Shown: positions 24,959-34,153 of the stretch, one piece after another
Layout: each line of letters opens with the position of its first letter
Position numbering within the stretch: the stretch's first letter is position 1
Source: Phytoseiulus persimilis
Lineage: Eukaryota; Arthropoda; Arachnida; Mesostigmata; Phytoseiidae
Reading direction: 5' to 3'
DNA length: 64,000 bases
NCBI GenBank assembly: GCA_037576195.1
Contig: CM075103.1
Location: 2,852,001 to 2,916,000 of the forward strand
Position numbers and translations under genes: made by a program
Notes under the pieces: generated by a model
Seen by the model: the letters and a program-made list of their open reading frames with translations, nothing else
What the model was told of the DNA's origin: nothing
Databases searched by the model: none

Positions 24959-26106
24959 GGCGAATCGAGTCTATAACTCAACAAGCAGCAGCCATGTGGA
25001 TTCGGTCCTCGTGCTTCGTTCGGGAAACCAAGCCTTGCTCCGAAACTCTGTCGAATCGACAGGCGCAAAATTCGAGATTCTTCCGAACGCTACCTCACGA
25101 TGTAAACAAAAAACGTCACATCCGCCTTATGTGGAACCTAGACTGTAACGAATGCCACAGAAAACGAGAATAATTCATTGATCGAGGATTGTTGTTCGTT
25201 GTGAGTCCCTTACACACCCTGAACCACCGGAGAACAGTGAGTTGAAAAATTTCCATTACTGCTCGTATCACTCAATCCCAACGTGGGTCTGAAGTGCGAC
25301 CCGTATGGACTTCAATGGAACTACCAGTAGATACCTGTTCCTTGAGCTCTGAACGTGCAGACTTTCTTTGCACAGCTCCAACAGCCGTATGAAAATCCGC
25401 AATGAGAGCCAAGCTGTGCGTCAGTGCTCATCTTTCGGGTTTGAACCGGAGCATCGCGCTCTTCATGTGACACTTGATGTTCCTCGGAGTATCTCCGGTT
25501 CCGATTGATGCGTTTCTCGACCGAGTCCCCCATTTGTAGTATCTTCCCATGCTGAACGCCGATTCTCAAGGAAAGCCGTGAGAAAGTTGAGAAACTTCAC
25601 GTTGAGGAAGCCTGGCTGCAAGATATCAAATCATATACTTGAGTTTTCCGGAATTCCGCAGTTCTTTATTCGATTTCCCTCCTGGGAGGGACTCGGAGCA
25701 TAAGTGGATAAGTCCCCGATGACTTGTCCACCGAAGTATTCGTGACAAATGCCTTGAGCCAAACTGAAGCGAAGGGGGAGCATCGAGCGCGTCACGCCGA
25801 GTCGGCTAGGCCGGGTGATAAACAGAAGCGGACGACGAAAAAGAGGCTGCCGACTGATTTCAAAAGTGATTCGAGGGAAGAAGACATCCTTAGGCGATAC
25901 CAAATCCTTCTTATTATAAAAAAACAGCTGCTCGAAACATAAGCATTCTCCCGAGTGTGTCAGTGTGGCCTTGCGATTTTCTCCGCAACCCATGCGCGCC
26001 GCTCATGAGCATTGATGTGGATGAGAGGAGCTAGTCTGGGAAGCCACGATCTATACAAGCTCGCTGGGAGGCTCATCGAAATTTTCCGCTCACAGGAAAC
26101 CCGAAA
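24959..26106. promoter_or_regulatory. Divergent intergenic region NOB1 / SRP9
   Basis: 1.15 kb between two start codons pointing away from each other, so it should hold both promoters. Short frames occur at 25321-25569 (minus) and 25631-25993 (both strands), with nothing recognised. No TATA box stands out. Confidence 0.45.
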
Positions 26107-26349
26107 ATGGTATTGATTGCGTCCTGGGACGAGTTCTCGCGAGCTGCCGAACGGTTGTACCTCAACAATCCGGACCGGTGCCGGTTTGTCCTGAAAAACC
26201 GTCACAAAGATGGCCGACTCCACGTCAAAATCACGGATGATTGCACGACCTATCAGTATGTGACTGAAATCGCACAAGATGTGAAGAAAATCGAGAACCT
26301 TACGAGCCTTTTGTTAAAAGCAATGGTTGCCCAACCCGACGCGAAATAA
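26107..26349 (+). CDS. SRP9: SRP9, signal recognition particle 9 kDa protein
   Basis: Subunit of the Alu domain of the signal recognition particle. With SRP14 it binds the 5' Alu part of 7SL RNA and pauses translation while the ribosome docks at the ER. A single exon encodes 80 residues (human 86). The sequence WDEFSRAAERLYL, then RFVLKNRHKDG, VKITDD and AQDVKKIENL is collinear with human SRP9 over the whole length. The ATG directly precedes the conserved region, fixing the start. The C-terminus is slightly shorter than in human and ends in VAQPDAK. The stop codon lies within AAATAAATA. The probable poly(A) signal is at 26434. It is divergent from NOB1 and convergent with MCAT. Confidence 0.94.
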   Translation: MVLIASWDEFSRAAERLYLNNPDRCRFVLKNRHKDGRLHVKITDDCTTYQYVTEIAQDVKKIENLTSLLLKAMVAQPDAK

Positions 26350-26433
26350 ATACCGCGGATATACTATGTGGATGTGAAGTGATTGTGTGAACCTGAGTCC
26401 TGGAACCATGACGTGGCTGCGATATACCATAAG

Positions 26434-26439
26434 AATAAA
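26434..26439 (+). terminator. Poly(A) signal, SRP9
   Basis: AATAAA 85 bases after the SRP9 stop codon, in an A/T-rich context. Confidence 0.7.
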
Positions 26440-26651
26440 TATATAATTTTTCATACACTGAGAACGCGTTCCACTTTATGATTCAAATGTGATCTCAACA
26501 TTCATAGAGAATTTCTGCCAGAACTATTCCTCATAGTGCCCCTGATTTCTGAGAGCTGGTGACTGATCCAAGGAGTTCATCTCCTTACATGTCCCAAGAC
26601 GAATTCCACTTTGTTTTGCCCCAATTGAGAAGCTCAGACTCCCGAGAGGTC

Positions 26652-26657
26652 TTTATT
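26652..26657 (-). terminator. Poly(A) signal, MCAT
   Basis: AATAAA on the minus strand, about 50 bases after the MCAT stop codon. Confidence 0.7.
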
Positions 26658-26704
26658 TATCCTCGATACGAAATTCTATCACATTGTACATCCATTGCCA
26701 AAAT

Positions 26705-28392
26705 TCAAACTTCGACTTTATGAGATAGACTGTACGCTTTCTGATTTAATGATTTTAGAAGAGGTCGTAATGTGCTGCCAGGTCCCACTTCGTAGGTGGT
26801 TGGGAAGGGTGCTGCCGGATCTCTTGAATATATCTGATGCATGGTTTGCTCCCATTTCACTGGTTCAACAACGTGCTCAACGAGTGCTTTACGGATCGCA
26901 TTGGTATTCTGGTAGGGGTGAGCTGTGACGTTAGAGACGACCTGTAAGGAGGGATGAGAATGTCACGATCGAGAAAACATGACAGATTTCCCAACCGGAA
27001 TATGCTGCTTCCAAGAGGATCAGCTCTAGATTTTCACCAAGTCGGAAGCAGTGGGAGCCGGCATAGTTTCAAGAGCGGGTGAATACCTGAATCGTTGGTA
27101 ACTTCAGCTCAACTTGGGCCAGCACCTTCTTGAGCACATTTGCAGCAGGTTTCATCAGCCTCGTGTGGAAGGCACCAGATACAGGAAGACGTTTCGATCT
27201 CTTGATGCCGAGGTCACGAGCGTTCCTCGCCAAGAAACCCAGTGCCTGCGATATGAATATTCGGAAGTGAGATAGGAGCTTGGGAAACCTGAACGTGCTC
27301 GCTTTCTGATCGCAAAAATTATCGCGTTGGATGTGATTCGGGAAGATTTACTGAACACCAGAGGACTCACTTTCGAGTCACCGCCGATGACTTTGCAGTC
27401 GGGTGAAAGATAATTCGAAACTTCGCACACGGGGTTCTCAATGCCTTCTTTTTGTGAACACCATTCTCGCGCGAGTTTCATGGCGTAGTTGATGTTAGCT
27501 CCAGGACCCGTGAATACTATCAAGAGACCAGATTGCCTCTCATTGGCACATGACTGCATTGCCTCACTTCGAAGTTTCACCACTTGCACCGCTGGAAAGT
27601 TTTCGAACATTTCATGAACTCAAACTCCATCTCATAGAATTGCTGCCATAACTCGATCAGAGAGAACCGGAACAATGTTAGAGCCAACAGCAAGTGCTGC
27701 CTCGGTACTCGCCTTCTTCGAATGTGAGAACGCCAGCGAACACAAGAGCAGCATATTCCCCTACGCTGAAACCGGCGGTTGTCACGCAGCTTTCGACGGC
27801 GACGGGATTCTCGATTTTGAGCTTCTCCAACACTGCGAGCGATGTCACCAAAACTGCCGTCTGACAATTGATTGTCATGTTTAGCTGGATCTCCGGTCCC
27901 TGCTCGCAAAGTTTGAGCAGATCGATTTTCATCATGCTCGAAGCGTATTCAAACATCTCGTTCACACCGGGCACCCTCGTCAATCTTTTGGTCATGCCGA
28001 GGTACTGGGAACCCTGAATTGAAAAACATTCCCGCCATCATAAACTCCTCGACGGATGGATTGGGAGCTGTTCAGCATATTCGAGGCGTTTCTTCAACCT
28101 TTGCGTCAGCCGTGTCGCTCACCTGTCCGGGGAAAAGTATGACTGTGGTATCGCGTGGATTGACACGATCTGTGTTGTGGGCATCTTGTTCCATTCGTTT
28201 CAGAGTAGTTTTGTCGACGTTATACGCACTGCTGACGAATCGCTCGTTCTTAGCCTCCGAGTCGAAACTGGTAGTGCCATCCAGGAGTTTTCGCACGTCA
28301 GGACGAGTTTTCGGAGCATCAGTCGACATCAGGATTCCGCCGGTGCGCGAGTAGCTCCTGCACAACCGGATGAGACTCCCAAACGGCTTCAT
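26705..28392 (-). CDS. MCAT: Mitochondrial malonyl-CoA:ACP transacylase MCAT (five exons)
   Basis: Transfers malonyl from CoA to acyl carrier protein in the mitochondrial fatty-acid synthesis pathway that supplies lipoate. Exons: 28123-28392, 27713-28013, 27371-27591, 27087-27245 and 26705-26941, for 395 residues (human 390). The N-terminus MKPFGSLIRLCRSYSR is basic and Ser-rich, as expected of a mitochondrial presequence. Then come LFPGQGSQ, the nucleophile motif GFSVGEY (Ser173), the long conserved stretch GIENPVCEVSNYL, and GAFHTRLM with the catalytic His291. Close to the C-terminus are VKWEQTM and EVGPG. Exon 2 must end at a GC donor (G|GCGAGT), since only this keeps phase with the next exon. 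It is convergent with SRP9 and divergent from the ARMC10-like gene. Confidence 0.95.
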
Positions 28393-29063
28393 TGTGCTCA
28401 CTACTCTATCGCCCGCTGTCGGCTCACTCAAGAAGAATGCTCTGGGAGATGAACCAGCGGTAATCCACACTCACAATCTAACGCCTCCGAGAGCTATTGG
28501 GGGCTTGAGACACTTAGTGGAAGATGCGCGTGTTTTCAGATTCGAATCGGACAAGCAGCGAGCGTCCGCTCGTTTCTAAACCTCGGAAGCGGGGCTAGTC
28601 GGACTGCTCAGCCTCGAGAGTACTAAATACGATGTGTTGTTGACCGCTATCCGCAGCTTTGCGAGAAACACGCGCAGAAGTCATCAGCTGGTTGAACGGC
28701 GTTTTCGTAAAACTCAACAGCCACGAGCGCGGAACTCGACTTCAGATACCGGAATTCCATTGTCTCGTTGGAACACCACTTTTCATTGGAGGTCACCAAT
28801 GACCCCGCGAGCGCGCAATATAGAATGTAGAAAGAGACCTCGTGCGTTTCAAAAATAGCTCATCGTATTCCGCTCTGCTATCGTTCGACTCTGATGACTT
28901 GTTCTGGCGCTGAAACCACGGTCTGACGATTGCCCGGGATGTGTTCGTTCATTCGCGAACCTCATCGTTTCGGAGGAGAAACCGAGTCAGTGGATGTTTG
29001 TGAGTGAGTGTGAGGCAGAGTGATACATGCGCGGGAGGTGGACTGCCCGGGCACGAATCGATC
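28393..29063. promoter_or_regulatory. Divergent promoter region MCAT / ARMC10-like
   Basis: About 670 bases between two start codons that face away from each other. It must carry both 5' untranslated regions and probably a shared bidirectional promoter. No TATA box was noticed. Short open frames here look like chance. Confidence 0.5.
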
Positions 29064-30266
29064 ATGGAGTGGACACACTTACTTCCGGCCAACGAGGGTT
29101 TGAAACGCGCCGCGGTAATAGCCGCAGTGGGCGCGGGATCCATATACGTGGTGTACAATTTGCTGGACTCTTACATCACCCGTGCGCCAGGAGGATCGTC
29201 GGATACGAACGTCAGTTCTAGTTCAGCGCGCTCGACTCGCCACAGATCCTCCACACCTCGGGGGCAGTCCGGCGGGAGTTCCAACCACCTGAGCCAGACT
29301 TCCGTGCACCACTCACCGAAATGCACGTCACCCGCGCCGTTATCCGTGAAGGAATCGATAGAAATCGCGCGAAACTTCTCACAGAGTCCTCCCCCTCTCC
29401 TCGTAGACGAACCCCTCGAAATGTCTCATCCTATTGAGGAGCAAACCGACCAGTTGACGGAGCTTGTCGAAGATTTGAAATACAACGGAGCTCGTCTCAT
29501 CGACGAAGACGAAGTCGATTGTCTCGGCTTCCTCCTCACCACCGACGACGAAAGTCTGCTATGTGAAACACTCGGTATCCTCAGCAATTGCGCAGCATTC
29601 ACACCGAACCAGGACCAGTTCCGCGAGCGCGGAGTCCTCAACCAGGTGAAGAAACTCGCCCGCCACGAGAACGACGCGATCAAAGTTCAGGCCCTGACAG
29701 CGACTTCCAACCTCTGCGTGAACAACGAGAACCAAGCGGAGTTCTTCGACGAGATCCCTTATTATCTCAAGCTGGCGTTCCAGGAGGGCGCGAGCATGGT
29801 CTCGTTGGTGTCGCTCTACGTCCTGACCAATCTGACGGTGAAATTCGGGTCCAACCCTGAGATACTCAAGCACACCGGTCCGCTGGCGTCAAAAGCAGTA
29901 TGCGCCGCCAAAGACGAGTCTTTGCAGGCCATGAAGATACTTGTGAATATTTCCTGTGAAGAAGAAGGTGCTGAACATCTGGTCAGAGCTGATCTGCGCG
30001 AAGACTTCTTCGATTTGATTCGGTCCGAGCCGCCGATCTCGCAACGGTGTCTCACCATGCTGGCCAACCTAATACCGAAGGTCGCCGAAGGATCTAGTAT
30101 GGAGAACCGCGTAATTCAATTGAAAGGCGACATGTTGGACATGTGGCGTCGGAACGACCTGGAGGACGCGCAGAAAGACCAGCTCCGTAGAGCCCTGAAA
30201 GCTCTCTCAGTGCGGGGCTGGGGACGCCTTTCGGAAAGTACGATGGATCTTGTCAATAAGCAGTAG
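29064..30266 (+). CDS. Membrane-anchored armadillo-repeat protein, ARMC10-like
   Basis: Single-exon gene of 400 residues. The frame is open a little upstream, but the first in-frame ATG is at 29064. Residues about 13-33 (AAVIAAVGAGSIYVVYNLL) form one membrane segment beside basic residues, as in ARMC10/ARMCX proteins, which sit in the outer mitochondrial membrane with repeats facing the cytosol. A Ser-rich linker follows, then from about residue 130 to the end helical repeats of armadillo type, for example LGILSNCAAF, LTATSNLCVNN and YVLTNLTVKFG. Lack of introns is unusual here and might reflect an old retrocopy, though it is intact. Role in mitochondrial distribution is inferred from the family. 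The family assignment rests on the anchor and repeat arrangement rather than on close sequence match. Confidence 0.72.
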   Translation: MEWTHLLPANEGLKRAAVIAAVGAGSIYVVYNLLDSYITRAPGGSSDTNVSSSSARSTRHRSSTPRGQSGGSSNHLSQTSVHHSPKCTSPAPLSVKESIEIARNFSQSPPPLLVDEPLEMSHPIEEQTDQLTELVEDLKYNGARLIDEDEVDCLGFLLTTDDESLLCETLGILSNCAAFTPNQDQFRERGVLNQVKKLARHENDAIKVQALTATSNLCVNNENQAEFFDEIPYYLKLAFQEGASMVSLVSLYVLTNLTVKFGSNPEILKHTGPLASKAVCAAKDESLQAMKILVNISCEEEGAEHLVRADLREDFFDLIRSEPPISQRCLTMLANLIPKVAEGSSMENRVIQLKGDMLDMWRRNDLEDAQKDQLRRALKALSVRGWGRLSESTMDLVNKQ

Positions 30267-30579
30267 CGATCATGAGCCTCGAGTTGAATCAAAGTTGATC
30301 TTGACACCGTAGGATCGAGACCGCTGAGAAGACTCAAGCGCTCGACGTAGACAGAATATCTACTCCGGGAGTAGCATCGTCATTTTCGAGGAAAGATTCT
30401 CAGTTGTAATACGGAATATCCGAAGCGACAGAATGGACTCTACGAGTACAATCGTTGATGTTTTCACGGCTCGCGCTTCACTGTTGCAGTGCTATAGTGA
30501 GTTCATGACGTTATTCAGTTGTTCTTAGACGCGGCTTGCTATAGGTATTTTTGGTAAACTGTTGTAAACTCGAAATGAA

Positions 30580-30585
30580 AATAAA
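30580..30585 (+). terminator. Poly(A) signal, ARMC10-like gene
   Basis: AATAAA about 315 bases after the stop codon. Confidence 0.6.
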
Positions 30586-31125
30586 CCGGCCTCTTGAACG
30601 GAGGTATTAGTGGACTCAGTTGAGTTTCTTCCGGAGGATTACAGCAGGGCGAAGCTACGACAGCGACGAAGGGACTCGTTCGGGACCCACCAACCTTTCA
30701 TTCCGGAAGCAGATCGGCGCTCAGGACCGGCGAAGACTTCTCAGATTGCGATCTTTCTGGAGCGTTCGCTCCGTATCCCGACTCGAGATCTCGTCCCAGG
30801 AGGCATCGATTCTGTCGATGCATCAGGATTTCGTTTTGACCCGGCACATTGTAGCGCGGCGACGTTCCCGATAATCCGAGAACAGACAAAACACGTTCTA
30901 GTTTCGTCTGCGATGTTCCGACCGTGGAGATAGCGACATGGCCTGCATTTCGGAGATGTCCTTCCTGCTTCCCTAGGTCGTCGAATAAATCAATCGACGA
31001 TCGCGATGGACATGCGCTAGGCACCCCGATTGCTGGAGGTTTGCTGAACGAGAAACAGGTACAAGGTTGCCCCGTCACCGTGACCCTCCCATCCTAAAAC
31101 GGCAAATCATGTAGAGCACTTTCCG

Positions 31126-31133
31126 TATAAAAG
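31126..31133 (+). promoter_or_regulatory. TATA box of the allergen-like gene
   Basis: TATAAAAG 55 bases before the start codon. This leaves room for a transcription start about 30 bases downstream and a very short 5' leader. A strong TATA box fits a tissue-specific secreted-protein gene, unlike the housekeeping genes around it. Confidence 0.65.
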
Positions 31134-31187
31134 CTCGGGTACAGTTCTATTGTCTCCAGTTCTGACGGCGTGACAAACTATCCGAAC

Positions 31188-32241
31188 ATGATGTTGGTGA
31201 GTTTCTGTGTGACAGGTGACGGGTTGAGCAGAATCAGAATTCTGATAGCGAACTATGACTTTGCAGTTGGAACCATTTTTTTTGATTGGACTCAGCGGAT
31301 TCTCGTGCGCTCAATCCGGTAACGAGTTCGTGGATGCTATCGTTTCACATCTGCGAGTGAGTCCCTTCCTGGTCGACACATTGAACAGGACGAGCTACAA
31401 AGGGACCTTCCAAGTGCAGGATAACATACGGATGTCGAATGTGAGTTCTGTGGTCTTATCCGGTTTCGCTGAGTTCACAAGTATTCACAGCCGGGGCTCT
31501 TGTGACAATTCTGAGCCGCAGCGGAAGTTGATTTCGGAAACCAGGTCACGGCGGAAAACCTTCTGAACCTGAGGAGAGTGGGCGACGCGACGGTCAATGT
31601 TGACGCGCTAGGAGAACTTCATCTCAAAACTAGCCTCTCCCTGAGCGATATTGTGGTGAGAGCGATCTACGAGTACCAGAGTTGGCTGAACGTGAACGGG
31701 AGAATCGCGTTAAGGATGCCGACGCTGACGATGGACATACACACCACCGTGAGTTTGCCCGGGCCCTCTCACTATCAACAGCGAATATCCTCTTAATTCC
31801 TGCTATGCGCTGGCAGCGCATAGCAGGAATTTCCCTGCATCCAGGCTGAGAGATCTGTGAGGTTCAGTCGAACTGGTACGAAACACGTTAGAGAACCGAG
31901 TCTAATTGCAGCTTGGGAACCTGACGAGCATGACTTTGAGGACCTTCAGAGTACGTGACGTAGCTCCACCGAAAGTGCTTGATTTCACGGGCACCTCGAC
32001 ACTGTTCAACTGGCTAGGAGCCCGCAGAGTGGAAGCCTTCATAAATCAATCGACGAAGCTGATCGTGGAAAACCTCGAGAGTTTCGTCCACAACGGCATG
32101 ACAAATGTCATGACGAACGAGAGACGCTGTTTGCCGTTAAAGAAATATGGGAGGAGCGGAGTGGTCGCCTCCGAGTTGGAATGGATCGACGCGTCTAGGA
32201 AAAACTTGCGCATTGACACCGAAAAGCTTGCAATCCAATAG
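31188..32241 (+). CDS. Secreted group 7 mite-allergen-like protein (four exons)
   Basis: Exons 31188-31196, 31267-31440, 31545-31748 and 31912-32241 give 238 residues in consistent phase. The first exon has only three codons (MML). Residues 1-19 form a signal peptide (LLEPFFLIGLSGFSCA), so the product is secreted. The mature part aligns with dust-mite Der p 7/Der f 7: MSNVTAENLLNLRRVGDATV matches the stretch of the allergen ending in RVGDANV. Later comes LTSMTLRTFRVRDV, matching the last strand before the C-terminal helix, and an amphipathic helix follows. Group 7 proteins have a BPI/JHBP-type lipid-binding fold, so this likely binds a hydrophobic ligand. The C-terminal 40 residues (basic, from about RRCLPLKKYG) extend beyond the known allergens. 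A GTGAGT at 31357 is not used, because the frame runs on and keeps the alignment. Confidence 0.8.
31795..31831. repeat. 37-base near-perfect palindrome in an intron
   Basis: Arms 31795-31812 and 31814-31831 are exact 18-base reverse complements around a single central G at 31813. It lies in the third intron of the allergen-like gene, 46 bases after the donor. As RNA it would fold into a very stable hairpin with a tiny loop. Confidence 0.93.
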
Positions 32242-33366
32242 CTGATAGAACCCTCCCGACGCGGGTTATCATGTTCAAATATGTGAATATTTTTCTATAG
32301 TGCTTGCCGGCCTCAACCGACGCAGCAGGATATTGCCCTCGACACGAGGTTTCCAGAAATAAATGCTATTTTCAGCGGTAACGCTGCCTTTGTTCCATGT
32401 GCAGGGAAATATCACCTGCTCCAATTGTTTGCCGTTTCCATAGCCTAGAGGAGTTTGATGAGCCTTCATAGAGTATGAGAATCAAATCAAGAGTCAGCTT
32501 CAACATGAACGCGAAATCCTGTAGGGCTAATCATGACATCCGAGACATCCGTTTCTGTGAGTGGCTCTCTGAGACAGCCATGAAACCATTCGTAGAAGAG
32601 GCAAACATTGACGTCTTCGACGCGTCGGATTTCGTTGGAATTCATTTCTCTGCATCCACTGTTTGAGCCTCTCGCCGCTGCTCCGGTCTCTGGGGGACGT
32701 GCAGTCTGAGATTTTTTCAATCGTAGGGTTTTGGAACTGACGTGTTCGGGTCCTTTGAAGAAGGAGTTTGGTCCTCGATTCCGCTACGAGAGAACTGGTG
32801 AGTTCGATTGTTTTGCATAAGCCTCCTCAGAATATTGAGTTTTTACGGAAACCGATGGCCGCCATGTTGCGATTCTGGCACGGAACCCAAATTCTGAACT
32901 GCACTGATGTTAGTTCGCGCGCTATGAGTTATTCGCCGGGGTCAATCCCGCCCTTTGATTCGCAAGATTACCCGAATTCCCAATTCCAATTATTCCCACG
33001 TTGGATTCTGCCCCAGATGCGGAATATGGGCTCTCGAAACCGGATGAATTCGAAAAACGCCACCCAGGTTGATTCGAGTACGAAAAACGCAAAATTCGTC
33101 CTAAAACGCCATCTCTTCATTTGGTTTTTATTCATTTCACTGTTTTTTTTCTTTCTTTTAATGAACAACAACAGAGTGGAGTAATGTGGGTTATGCTGCA
33201 ATGTCTTCTAAGACTGACCATCAGTTGGGTCTTCTGTTTCGACTTCCTGGTTCCGTTAATAAAAATCTGCACATCCATCATGTAGCCTGGCATACTAAGC
33301 GACCTGGCATTACCATTATTTCAATAACGCTTTTTCCACTGCTTTTCACACCTTTGCCAACCGATG
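32242..33366. other. Spacer with isolated exon-like pieces
   Basis: Contains the allergen-gene poly(A) signal. At 32729-32809 a stretch between a good acceptor (pyrimidines then GTAG) and a GTGAGT donor reads GFGTDVFGSFEEGVW, which looks like an exon but could not be joined to a partner. Nothing else is supported. Confidence 0.4.
32358..32363 (+). terminator. Poly(A) signal, allergen-like gene
   Basis: AATAAA about 117 bases after the stop codon. Confidence 0.65.
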
Positions 33367-34152
33367 CCGCAATGTTGTCGGAGAAGCCATATTCACTATC
33401 CACGGTGCTCTCGGAAGCTCTGCCGAAATTGGCGTCGCTGAAAGTTGCGTATCCGGCTCTGATCTCGTTCCGAGCTGCAAGCCAGAACTGCCGGAACCGG
33501 AGTTCGAAGAAAGTTTAGCTGACCTAGCCACCGAACAAAACGATTTAACAAAATACAGGCCAGTCCGTAGAATACGAAAGTGTTGATGAATGCACGTGTA
33601 TGCTCGTTTCGTAGTGGTCGATAGATTTGCATTCGTGTGGCAGCGAGATCAATCTATTGCATGTCGTCGTCAGCAGATTAAACAGCAGCAAGTCTAGAAG
33701 TCCATCCGCATCCATATCGATGTTGACGGGTTGGCGAAGTGTCGAAGAACCCAGTTCTTCTTTGGCCGACAGCTGTGGACTCATCCGAGTCCGAACTCTC
33801 GAAGGCCGTTGAACAACGAGCACCGATAACGCAAACGCCGGAGTATTTCGCCAAACTCAAAAGTCAACAGTTGTATACACAAAGGTAATAAAGATCTAAA
33901 TAATGATTTCAATAGCTGTCGAGTGAATATATACTTGAATGTTACTAGCTCGATTTCTGTACTTGCAGCTACGGCCTCCGTGCTAAGCCAACTCAAAATG
34001 GAACAGTGACCGAAGAATGTCCAGATGAGCGTCCCGGATCTGCGTATTTTACGCCCGCGTTCCCAGAGTTCAACGGAGGCGATAAGAACTCACGGTCAAG
34101 GAGTATGGGTTCCGAGAGCGCCTTGCAACGTGATTGGCTTTTTCGAAAATAA
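33367..34152 (+). CDS. Unassigned three-exon candidate gene (5' end uncertain)
   Basis: Three pieces join in phase: about 33367-33566, 33773-33884 and 33969-34152. The middle and last exons have good borders (GACAG acceptor, AAAG|GTAATA donor, TTGCAG acceptor). The last exon ends at TAA inside AATAAA, so stop and poly(A) signal overlap. The translation is acidic and Cys/Pro-containing in the first piece (PELPEPEFEESLADLATEQ). It then reads TPEYFAKLKSQQLYTQSYGL, and ends Ser/Arg-rich (KNSRSRSMGSESALQRDWL). I do not recognise a family. The first donor (C|GTAGAA) is weak and the 5' end is not defined. A minus-strand frame at 33545-33823 competes with the middle part. Real gene or chance remains open. 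Confidence 0.4.
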
Positions 34153-34153
34153 A
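34148..34153 (+). terminator. Poly(A) signal overlapping a stop codon
   Basis: AATAAA formed across the stop codon of the unassigned gene candidate at 33367-34152. Supports that exon as a 3' terminal exon, or is chance. Confidence 0.4.

Larger units (their letters stand above)
26350..26704. other. Convergent spacer SRP9 / MCAT
   Basis: 355 bases that hold the 3' ends of both genes: AATAAA on the plus strand at 26434 and its complement at 26652 for the minus strand. The two signals are about 210 bases apart, so the transcripts need not overlap. Confidence 0.6.
30267..31187. other. Spacer with the TATA promoter of the next gene
   Basis: Holds the poly(A) signal of the armadillo gene (30580) and the TATA box of the allergen-like gene (31126). 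Open frames at 30610-31078 on both strands have no recognisable motif. Confidence 0.5.

Noticed and set aside
31357-31401. Apparent intron in the allergen-like gene starting at a GTGAGT donor
   Set aside because: Splicing to the next acceptor gives an early stop, while reading straight through keeps the frame open and gives a plausible mature N-terminus.
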